A DNA stretch of 64,000 nt from Claveliimonas monacensis. Lineage in GTDB: Bacteria > Bacillota > Clostridia > Lachnospirales > Lachnospiraceae. Positions within the stretch are counted from its first letter, which is position 1. The number at the start of each line of letters is the position of its first letter. Position numbers and translations under genes: made by a program. Of the stretch, positions 1 through 6,731 are shown in pieces. The notes beneath the pieces are model-generated. The model saw nothing but the letters and a program-made list of their open reading frames with translations, did no database searches and was not told where the DNA came from. The stretch lies in assembly GCF_014982975.1 (NCBI RefSeq), contig NZ_JADCKL010000001.1, positions 1 through 64,000 of the forward strand, given 5' to 3'.

Positions 1-561
1 AAGACCGATGAAGCTGAAGTATCTTGGCTTCGGGTTCTACAAGGACAGCAGGACGAAGGAATGGAAATGCAGACCCCATCAGGAATCTGTGAAGAAGTTC
101 AAGGACAGATTGAAAGGATTGACCTGTAGAAAAATGCCGGGAACAGTCACGGGCAAGATTGAGAAAATCAATCAGGTAACAAGAGGATGGATTAACTACT
201 ATGCCCTTGGTTCCATGAAAACAGTAATGACAGAAATAGACGCACATTTAAGAACAAGACTCAGAGTTATCATCTGGAAACAGTGGAAGGTACCAGGAAA
301 GCGACAATGGGGATTGCAGAAACTGGGAGTTGGAAAAGACCTTGCAAGACTGACAGCGTATTGTGGAGACCGCTATTATTGGGTAGCAACGAAGACATGC
401 GTTGTCAGGGCAATCTCTAAAGATGTATTAACTAAAGCAGGGCTTGTAAGCTGTCTTGACTATTACAATGAGCGCCATGCTTTGAAGTTATGTTGAACCG
501 CCGTATGCCGAACGGCATGTACGGTGGTGTGAGAGGGGAGAGAAAATCTCCCCTACTCGAT
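1..561 (+). mobile_element. Group II intron, 3' portion (class C-like)
   Basis: This is the tail of a group II intron that enters from the left edge. The maturase reading frame is followed at once by a domain V-like hairpin at about 494-530 (GCCGTATGCC, loop GAAC, GGCATGTACGGT) and a short domain VI-like hairpin at about 534-554 (GGGGAGA/TCTCCCC). The intron probably ends in the CTACTCGAT stretch near 561. The maturase has no HNH endonuclease after its maturase domain, which fits class C introns that insert next to transcription terminators. The 5' half and the upstream exon lie outside the window, so class and target site are inferred. Confidence 0.8.
2..496 (+). CDS. ltrA: Group II intron reverse transcriptase/maturase, C-terminal part
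   Basis: The frame is open to the left edge, so this is the C-terminal 164 residues of a maturase of roughly 420-600 residues; the first ATG at position 8 is not the true start. The segment contains the RNA-binding maturase (domain X) region, with the typical FLGF-like opening (YLGFGFYK), the basic helix around FKDRLKGLT, and the RGWINYY motif. These proteins reverse transcribe the intron and help it splice and move. The finger-palm catalytic residues are outside the window. The stop codon lies just before the domain V hairpin, as usual for these elements. No endonuclease domain follows. Confidence 0.88.
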   Translation, partial: RPMKLKYLGFGFYKDSRTKEWKCRPHQESVKKFKDRLKGLTCRKMPGTVTGKIEKINQVTRGWINYYALGSMKTVMTEIDAHLRTRLRVIIWKQWKVPGKRQWGLQKLGVGKDLARLTAYCGDRYYWVATKTCVVRAISKDVLTKAGLVSCLDYYNERHALKLC

Positions 562-691
562 CGATACGCCCGGAGGAGTTCCGGACATGCTTTTCCCCGT
601 ATATTGCATTCTGCGTCTTCATCCAGTACAATGGAGGAGTATTTTGACTGTTGCGGAAAATGGCAAGAGTGATGACAAAGGAGAACAGACT

Positions 692-1406
692 ATGGAAGAG
701 CTTTTGAGGGAGGTTTTATCCGGCAGCCGGATGCTCCACTTTGAGGGGACCAAAAAGGACGAGGCACCTCTGGTGGAGGCGGCGGGCCGGGACGCAGGAT
801 ATGTGGAAGATGAGGGAGCCCTGTATGAAAAGATGACAGTGAGGAAATATCTGAAGTTTTTCGCGGGGCTGTCGGGCACGGAGAAGAGGGTGCGCTCCGC
901 GGTGGAGCAGATGCATCTTTCGGAGCTGCTTGGGAAAAGGCTTTGCGCTGTCCAAGGCAGGGGCCTGTCTTGTGGTGGGAGAGCTCATGGCTGTGGTGGT
1001 GTTTCTGATCGCGGGGGCAGATATGTCGCTCCTGCCGGAGTACCTGCTGGTCCATCTGGCCGGGGTGACGGCCCTTCTGCCCTGGGGCTTCCTGACCGGT
1101 GTGTACGCGAAGGACCAGAACAGCGTAAATGTGTATGCGGCCGTCAGTGTGGTGGCTGTCTATGTGGCTCCGGTCTTTTCCTACTGGAACGTGGCATTTG
1201 GAAGGCTAGCAGAGTTCCTGCCCACCGGCATCCTGGGCGTGGTCCTGAAGAAGCTGCAGCCCATGGAGGGCTTTATGGATGTGTCCCTGGTCTGGGGAGG
1301 GGCCGTGTGCGCGGTCTGGTTCCTGGCAGGAATCGCTTCCCTCTTTGTGATCCGGAAAAAGAGACCTTTTTTCCCCACCCTGGAGGCCGGGACGCGTCAG
1401 AGATAA
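692..1406 (+). pseudogene. Broken ABC transporter: ATPase N-part joined to permease C-part
   Basis: An ATG with a good AAAGGAG site starts a frame resembling the region between Walker A and the signature motif of BcrA-type ABC ATPases (GALYEKMTVRKYLKFF, then a helix ending LLGKRL). This is close to the equivalent part of the intact ATPase at 1557. Near 943 a one-base slip moves the match into the next frame (ALSK, the start of an LSKG-type signature), and within a few codons the sequence becomes a hydrophobic protein matching the C-terminal half of an ABC-2 permease, ending in FVIRKKR at 1406. Walker A, Walker B and the permease N-half are missing. The simplest reading is a decayed ATPase-permease gene pair fused by deletion, plus a frameshift. 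It is unlikely to make a working protein. Confidence 0.75.
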
Positions 1407-1556
1407 GAAATAAAAAAGTGACTTTTGGAGGTGAGGCATTGCAGGTCTCACCCCTTTTTTTGCTCCGTTCATCCTCTGACAGGCTCCATTTACCGGGAAA
1501 ATAAGGTGAAAATCCAGAGAAACGGTAAGATAGGAGCTGTAAGGAGGACGAAAGCC

Positions 1557-2384
1557 ATGACAAACATCGTAAAAGCAGATCAACTGACAAAGACCTTTGG
1601 AAATGTAAAGGCGCTGGATCACTGTGATCTGGAGATCAAAAAAGGAGAGATATTCGGATATCTGGGACCCTCCGGCGCGGGAAAGACAACCACTATTAAG
1701 CTCCTCACCGGGCAGCTCCACAGCGACAGCGGGGAGGTGACGGTACTGGGGAAGGACCCGTTTTCTCCGGATATAAAAAAGAAAATAGGCATTATGAGCG
1801 ACATGAGCGGCCTGTATGAGAAGATGACGGTCTATGAGAACCTGGACCTGTTTGCGGATATTTACGGGATCAGGGACAAAAAGGAAAAAATACGGAGGAC
1901 GCTGGAGGCGGTGGAGCTCCTGGACGCTGCCAAAAAGAAGGTGGAGAAGCTCTCCAGGGGCATGAAGCAGAGGCTGGTCTTCGCAAGGACCATCCTCCAC
2001 GATCCGGGCCTTCTCTTTCTGGATGAGCCCACGGCCAACCTTGACCCGGCTACGGCGGACGAGATACGGGATCTCATAAGAAGGCTGAACCGGGAGGGGG
2101 CCACCGTCTTTCTCACCACCCACAACATGGAGGAGGCGGATGAGCTCTGTCACAGAGTGGCCCTTCTGAACAAGGGGAGCATCGTGGAGAGCGGCTCGCC
2201 GGAGGAGCTGAAATACTCACACAAAAGGGTGGTCATCACCACGAAGGAGGGGAAAAGGGAAGTGCCCCTTGAAAGAGAAGCCCTGCTGGAGTCCCTGGGG
2301 CAGGCCGGAGAGGTCCTCATGATCCACTCCGAGGAGCCCAGTCTCCGGGACGTATTTCTTACACTGACAAAGGAGGAGCAATAG
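1557..2384 (+). CDS. ABC transporter ATP-binding protein (BcrA/CcmA type)
   Basis: This is a 275-residue cytoplasmic ATPase that would power an ABC-2 type exporter. Visible motifs in order are Walker A (GPSGAGKTTT, about residues 37-46), Q-loop region, signature (LSRGMKQRL), Walker B with catalytic glutamate (LLFLDEPT) and the switch histidine (TTHNMEEADEL). The length is normal for drug, antibiotic-peptide or lipid export ATPases, which often have a regulatory tail like the one after residue 220. The start was chosen at ATG 1557 because AAGGAGG lies 7-8 bases upstream; an in-frame extension to 1425 has no such site. The stop is 2 bases before the next permease gene, so the two are translationally coupled. 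The substrate cannot be told from sequence. Confidence 0.93.
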   Translation: MTNIVKADQLTKTFGNVKALDHCDLEIKKGEIFGYLGPSGAGKTTTIKLLTGQLHSDSGEVTVLGKDPFSPDIKKKIGIMSDMSGLYEKMTVYENLDLFADIYGIRDKKEKIRRTLEAVELLDAAKKKVEKLSRGMKQRLVFARTILHDPGLLFLDEPTANLDPATADEIRDLIRRLNREGATVFLTTHNMEEADELCHRVALLNKGSIVESGSPEELKYSHKRVVITTKEGKREVPLEREALLESLGQAGEVLMIHSEEPSLRDVFLTLTKEEQ

Positions 2385-2386
2385 CT

Positions 2387-2872
2387 ATGAGCGGAAAGAT
2401 TATTTTTACGTTACTGAAAAAGGACTTGAAGGGGTTCCTGGCCTCCAAACTGCTGGTCTGCCTTCTGATGACGCTCCTGGACGCGGCGGCCGTGTTCTTC
2501 ATCACAGGGGGCGATATGAAGGATTTCCCGGTCTACACAGGGGCTGTACTGCTGGCTTCAGCGGGCCTGTGCTTCCTGGGGGCGCTGGCGGGACTTCTGG
2601 CCAGGGACCAGGCGTCAGCGGGGACCATCGGGGCGCCCCTCATGCTGCTGACCATGCTGCCTCCTCTTTTCGGGGGACTGAATGAGACGCTGGAGAAGGT
2701 GTCTGTAGCTGTGCCCACCACCTCCTTTCAGACGATCTACAATGGAGTGACTCAAGATCAGGAGCTGCTGGCAAAGAACAATCTCATCGCCCTGGGCGTG
2801 TGCGCCCTGTGGATCGGGGCCGGGTACATCCTGTTCAACCTCTTCTACCAGAGAAAGGGCATTGACTGCTGA
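2387..2872 (+). CDS. ABC-2 type permease, internally shortened
   Basis: This 161-residue membrane protein is encoded directly after its partner ATPase. It starts like ABC-2 permeases of this family (FTLLKKDLKG) but runs immediately into the C-terminal half (SKLLVCLLMTLLDAAAVFF, then GLLARDQAS and PLMLLTMLPP) and ends with the usual basic tail YQRKGID. Family members are about 230-260 residues with six membrane spans; here only about four are visible. It therefore looks like an in-frame loss of roughly 80-100 residues from the N-half. The frame is open, so it may be expressed, but transport function is doubtful. The homologous C-half at about 960-1406 is left over from a similar event. Confidence 0.75.
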   Translation: MSGKIIFTLLKKDLKGFLASKLLVCLLMTLLDAAAVFFITGGDMKDFPVYTGAVLLASAGLCFLGALAGLLARDQASAGTIGAPLMLLTMLPPLFGGLNETLEKVSVAVPTTSFQTIYNGVTQDQELLAKNNLIALGVCALWIGAGYILFNLFYQRKGIDC

Positions 2873-2912
2873 TAAATCCTGCAAAACAGCGGCACAAAAT
2901 GAGGAGAAGTGC

Positions 2913-2941
2913 TTGCAACAGGGCAGGTTTTATGATAATAT
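2913..2941 (+). promoter_or_regulatory. Promoter of rpsB-tsf
   Basis: A -35 box TTGCAA and a -10 box TAATAT are separated by 17 bases, with a TG one base before the -10 (extended -10). Transcription would start near 2948, giving a leader of about 118 bases before rpsB. The leader contains a small palindrome (GCACCGGTGC, about 2979-2988) followed by a T-rich stretch; this could be an S2 autoregulatory site, but I cannot show it. Confidence 0.7.
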
Positions 2942-3065
2942 ATGACCGTTGCAAAAAAACACGCATATGTCTGCCCGCACCGGTGCCTAAGCTTTTTTAA
3001 GGAAAAGACGGTCATGCGGGAAATGAAATGTGCGGAAGAAAGAAAACCAAATGGAGGAAAGAAAC

Positions 3066-3836
3066 ATGAGTGTTATTTCAATGAAACAGCTTTTAGAAGC
3101 AGGTGTTCACTTTGGACATCAGACAAGAAGATGGAACCCTAAGATGGCTCCCTACATCTACACAGAGAGAAACGGTATCTACATCATCGACCTGCAGAAA
3201 TCCGTTGGAAAAGTAGATGAGGCTTACCAGGCAGTATCCGATATCGCGGCAGAGGGCGGCACGATCCTGTTCGTAGGAACAAAGAAACAGGCTCAGGACG
3301 CTATCAAGACAGAGGCAGAGCGCTGCGGTATGTTCTATGTAAATGAGAGATGGCTCGGCGGAATGCTGACAAACTTCAAGACCATCAAGAGCCGTGTGGC
3401 ACGTCTGAAAGAGATCGAGGCAATGGCTGAGGACGGAACATTTGATGTTCTTCCTAAGAAAGAAGTTATCAAGCTGAAAAAAGAGTGGGAGAAGCTGGAG
3501 AAGAACCTTGGCGGCATCAAAGAGATGAAGAGACTGCCGGATGCGATCTTCATCGTTGACCCGAAGAAAGAGAGAATCTGTGTGCAGGAGGCTCATACAC
3601 TGGGAATCCCGCTGATCGGTATCGCTGACACAAACTGCGATCCTGAGGAGCTTGACTATGTGATCCCGGGAAATGACGACGCTATCCGCGCTGTAAAACT
3701 GATCGTTTCCAAGATGGCAGACGCTGTTGTTGAGGCGAACCAGGGCGCTGCTGAGTACAGTGAGGAAGAGTACGCAGAGGGCGAGGAAGCTTACGACGAG
3801 ACAGCAGAGGAAGCTGAGGAGACAGTGGAGGCCTAA
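3066..3836 (+). CDS. rpsB: 30S ribosomal protein S2
   Basis: S2 is a 30S subunit protein needed for binding of S1-like proteins and mRNA at the platform. The 256-residue product starts with the family hallmark [22 protein letters not shown] and contains the coiled-coil hairpin insertion at about residues 100-150 and the IADTNCDP motif near 195. The start was set at ATG 3066 behind GGAGGAAAG. The last 30 or so residues are a glutamate-rich tail ([13 protein letters not shown]), a common extension in Lachnospiraceae. It has its own promoter and is followed 66 bases later by tsf, the usual bacterial pairing. Confidence 0.98.
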   Translation: MSVISMKQLLEAGVHFGHQTRRWNPKMAPYIYTERNGIYIIDLQKSVGKVDEAYQAVSDIAAEGGTILFVGTKKQAQDAIKTEAERCGMFYVNERWLGGMLTNFKTIKSRVARLKEIEAMAEDGTFDVLPKKEVIKLKKEWEKLEKNLGGIKEMKRLPDAIFIVDPKKERICVQEAHTLGIPLIGIADTNCDPEELDYVIPGNDDAIRAVKLIVSKMADAVVEANQGAAEYSEEEYAEGEEAYDETAEEAEETVEA

Positions 3837-3902
3837 GCTCCGGACAGAGGCGTACAGACCGGTAATTCGTATATATTCGTATATAATATGGAGGAAAATA
3901 AA

Positions 3903-4823
3903 ATGGCAGTTACAGCTAGTATGGTAAAAGAGTTGAGAGAGCTTACAGGCGCAGGCATGATGGACTGCAAGAAAGCCCTCAGCGAGACAAACGGAGATAT
4001 GGACGCAGCAATCGAGTACCTGAGAAAGAACGGCGAGGCAAAGGCTGTTAAGAAAGCCGGAAGAATCGCTGCAGAAGGTCTTGTTATGGCTGAAGTAAAA
4101 GATGATAAGACAGCAGCTATCGTAGAGGTTAACTCTGAGACTGACTTCGTTGCAAAGAACGCTGAGTTCCAGGGATTTGTTAAGGCAGTTACAGAGCAGG
4201 CTCTGGCAACAGAGGCAAAAGATATGGACGCTTTCATGGCAGAGGCATGGAACGAAGACGCTTCCAAGACTGTTCAGGACGCTCTGACAGAGAAGATCTC
4301 TGTTATCGGCGAGAAGCTGAGCATCAGAAGATTTGAGAAGATCGTTTCCGACGGATGCATCGTTGCATACATCCACGGTGGCGGACGTATTGGTGTTCTT
4401 GTAGAGGCTGAGACAGACGTGATCAACGACGAGATCAAAGCTTGTCTGAAGAACGTAGCTATGCAGGTAGCAGCTATGTCTCCGAAGTATGTGTCCAGAG
4501 ACGAAGTTTCTCAGGAGTTCATGGATCACGAGAAAGAGATCCTGCTTGCACAGGCTAAGACAGAGAATCCGGATAAGCCGGAGAACATCATCGAGAAGAT
4601 GATTATCGGACGTCTCAACAAAGAGATGAAAGAGATCTGTCTGTTAGACCAGGTATACGTACAGGACAGCGATCTGACAGTTGCCAAGTATGTGGCAAAA
4701 GTTGCTAAAGAGAACGGTGCAAACATGACAGTTAAGAAGTTTGTACGTTTTGAGACAGGCGAAGGAATCGAGAAGAAAGTAGACGACTTCGCGGCAGAGG
4801 TTGCAGCTCAGGCTGGAATGTAA
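3903..4823 (+). CDS. tsf: Translation elongation factor Ts
   Basis: EF-Ts is the nucleotide exchange factor that releases GDP from EF-Tu. The 306-residue protein has the N-terminal UBA-like module (VKELRELTGAGMMDCKKAL, residues 7-25) and the signature TDFVAKN near residue 80 that contacts the EF-Tu nucleotide pocket. The start at ATG 3903 has GGAGGAAA 7 bases upstream. The gap to rpsB holds a short repeat (ATTCGTATAT twice) with no terminator, so the two genes are cotranscribed. A strong terminator follows. Confidence 0.98.
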   Translation: MAVTASMVKELRELTGAGMMDCKKALSETNGDMDAAIEYLRKNGEAKAVKKAGRIAAEGLVMAEVKDDKTAAIVEVNSETDFVAKNAEFQGFVKAVTEQALATEAKDMDAFMAEAWNEDASKTVQDALTEKISVIGEKLSIRRFEKIVSDGCIVAYIHGGGRIGVLVEAETDVINDEIKACLKNVAMQVAAMSPKYVSRDEVSQEFMDHEKEILLAQAKTENPDKPENIIEKMIIGRLNKEMKEICLLDQVYVQDSDLTVAKYVAKVAKENGANMTVKKFVRFETGEGIEKKVDDFAAEVAAQAGM

Positions 4824-4847
4824 TCTCATAACCACAAAGGTGTCTGA

Positions 4848-4892
4848 AGCCCTTGAAAATCCCGTAAAACGGGCGTTTTCAAGGGCTTTTTT
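4848..4892 (+). terminator. Rho-independent terminator after tsf
   Basis: A 13-base-pair stem (AAGCCCTTGAAAA with TTTTCAAGGGCTT) has a smaller CCCGT/ACGGG stem in its loop and is followed by six T. From here to the end of the next gene at 5095 the DNA is AT-rich and gene-free, with a run of ten C near 5003; I see no further coding signal. Confidence 0.92.
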
Positions 4893-5094
4893 ATGCTGAA
4901 CTATCTTTATAATCTGTTTCTTCGCCTTTCTTCCCAACTTCTTCAAAGATAATAGTGAAAGAATCTCAATATCTCATCCTTGTATAAAAACGATAAAATT
5001 ATCCCCCCCCCATATCCATCCATAAATCCTGGATTATACTCCTCTTGCGGAAGCAAAGAAACACTTTTTTTATTCTTTGCTCAACGGGCATGTC

Positions 5095-6477
5095 TTACTT
5101 CCTGGCAACGGCGATGTAGTCATACTCGCAGTACCAGAAGTTGCGCTCGTAAAACTGCTGCTCGAAAAGATCCAGTGCCTCCTGCATCCACTCGAAGTCA
5201 TTTTTACATTGAATATTATAGGGATCCTTCTCGTAGGCTTTCCGAAAATAGTCGCTGCGATAGGAAAAACTTTCGTGGAAGAGGTCATCCCGGTCGTCAT
5301 AGTCCATATTGCTGAGATCTTTTATATTGCTGAAAATATGGATGTCGTGATAGCCGGTATCGAAGAGTTGGGTGTAAAGTTTCCGGCCGTTAAGACGGTC
5401 AGAGACACCGTGGGCAGTCAGACTCTTCTCTATGATCTGATCCATCAGATCGCTGCCCGGATAGCACAGCTTGCTCCCGTCATCAGATCCCCGGAGGATC
5501 ACGTAGCCGTCATCTGCAAGAAATCTGCGAAGTCGGTGAAGAACCTTGCCTGGATTTTTTAAATGGTGAAGCGTGAGAGCCGAGAAAATAATGTCGAATT
5601 TTCGGATTCCGTATCTTTCCATCATATCTTTAAGCAGTTGTGTAAAATTTTCGTCTTCCAGATCCATGACCTCAAAAGCCATTTTAGGATTATCATGGAG
5701 CTGGCGCGCTTTTTCAATGACAAGGGGGTTGTTGTCTATTCCCAGTATCAGATCTGTCCATCCGGCATTCCCGAAGCGGTCTTCCGCCACATACCCGTAA
5801 GCGCAGCCGGCATCCAGGATCACAGAATGTTCGCGCAAGGCTCCCTGGCTTTTGAGATACTCAAGAGCAATTCTGTCAGAAGAGGCGGAATTTCCGGCTT
5901 GTATGCGGAGCCGGTCTGCCTCGTTCCGATATGTGGATGAGTAGATGGACTTATGACTTTTTCTGGTTTTGGTATCAGACGGCGTTTTCCCGGCGCGGAG
6001 ATCGGGCTGTTCCGGCTGATTTGCGGGTGAACTCAGTTTTTCAAGGACCTTTTTTGTGAAAGCGCAGAAAGCGGAGATGTCCATGCGCTGTATGTCGCAG
6101 TTCTGGTAGCTGCGAAGTGCGCGCGGGAGGGCGTGGGGAGAGATTCCGTCGGTGTATGTGATGATCTCCGCGTCTTTTTTTATGTCATTCAGGATGTCAG
6201 TGTGAAAGCTTTCCCATTCATATTTGATCCATCTGGATTCGATGTAGGACGGATCGGTGCTGATGAGGAGCAGTATTTTTGCGGTGTCGAGGGCGTGATC
6301 GATAGAGCGCTTGTAAACGCTCTCTCCCAGTTTCAGAAGCGTGATGTTGCTGTAAAAAGCAGATATGCCCATCAGGCAGAATTCTCGATATATCTGTTCC
6401 GCAATCTGGGCGTCTCTTGTCTGACTGCCATCAGAGGTACTGTTTTTAAAAGATATAAATATGTCAAATTTATTCAT
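5095..6477 (-). CDS. TIR domain - SAM methyltransferase fusion protein
   Basis: This 460-residue soluble protein joins two domains. Residues 3-145 form a TIR domain: FDIFISF at the first strand, a BB-loop-like LGESVY near 50-55, and LLISTDPSYIESRWIKYEW, in which W83 and E87 match the S-x-W-x-x-x-E pattern that holds the catalytic glutamate of bacterial TIR NADases. A polar linker (150-195) leads to a class I methyltransferase domain: motif I DAGCAYGY (222-229), acidic LGIDNN (245-250), and FDIIFSALTLHHL (294-306), like Methyltransf_25-type enzymes. Bacterial TIR proteins commonly degrade NAD or make signal nucleotides in phage defence; the methyltransferase substrate is unknown. ATG 6477 was chosen over 6486 because AAAGGAGC is about 10 bases upstream. 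The region is more AT-rich than its neighbours, suggesting acquisition. It diverges from the helicase at 6732. Confidence 0.82.
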   Translation of the reverse strand: MNKFDIFISFKNSTSDGSQTRDAQIAEQIYREFCLMGISAFYSNITLLKLGESVYKRSIDHALDTAKILLLISTDPSYIESRWIKYEWESFHTDILNDIKKDAEIITYTDGISPHALPRALRSYQNCDIQRMDISAFCAFTKKVLEKLSSPANQPEQPDLRAGKTPSDTKTRKSHKSIYSSTYRNEADRLRIQAGNSASSDRIALEYLKSQGALREHSVILDAGCAYGYVAEDRFGNAGWTDLILGIDNNPLVIEKARQLHDNPKMAFEVMDLEDENFTQLLKDMMERYGIRKFDIIFSALTLHHLKNPGKVLHRLRRFLADDGYVILRGSDDGSKLCYPGSDLMDQIIEKSLTAHGVSDRLNGRKLYTQLFDTGYHDIHIFSNIKDLSNMDYDDRDDLFHESFSYRSDYFRKAYEKDPYNIQCKNDFEWMQEALDLFEQQFYERNFWYCEYDYIAVARK

Positions 6478-6567
6478 CTTATGCATGCTCCTTTTGTATG
6501 CGGCTTGCTGTTTCCAGGCGGTATCCGGTCAGTCCTGTATGTTCCTGAAGTTACTGGATTTATAATA

Positions 6568-6597
6568 AGTATACTGCCGTATGGAGGAGGGAGGCAA
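6568..6597 (-). promoter_or_regulatory. Candidate promoter of the TIR-methyltransferase gene
   Basis: Read on the minus strand, TTGCCT and TATACT are 18 bases apart, giving a leader of about 85 bases. On the plus strand of the same 254-base gap, TTGACT (6660) and TATAGA (6681) are only 15 bases apart and form a weaker candidate promoter for the helicase. Confidence 0.5.
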
Positions 6598-6731
6598 GTG
6601 AAATTGTGAGAAACTCCTGTGAGCGGCAGGGATATGCTGATTGAAGGATGACCGGGCCATTGACTTTTCCTCCAAATCCATATAGAGTGGACTTGTAGCA
6701 TGACACAGACAGCACAAGGGGAAAATGAGAA

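Noticed and set aside
2-496. Diversity-generating retroelement
   Set aside because: The C-terminus is a group II maturase domain with domain V right after it; no template/variable repeat is visible.
3093-4529. Long minus-strand open frame across rpsB and tsf
   Set aside because: It mirrors the codons of two certain genes, is cysteine- and leucine-rich, and has no start site or family match.
5003-5030. C-run and CCATAT/CCATCC repeats as a regulatory repeat or CRISPR leader
   Set aside because: Simple low-complexity sequence; no repeated unit with spacers.
5053-5080. GCAAAGAA/TTCTTTGC hairpin as a terminator for the TIR gene
   Set aside because: It lacks a T-run after the stem on either strand.
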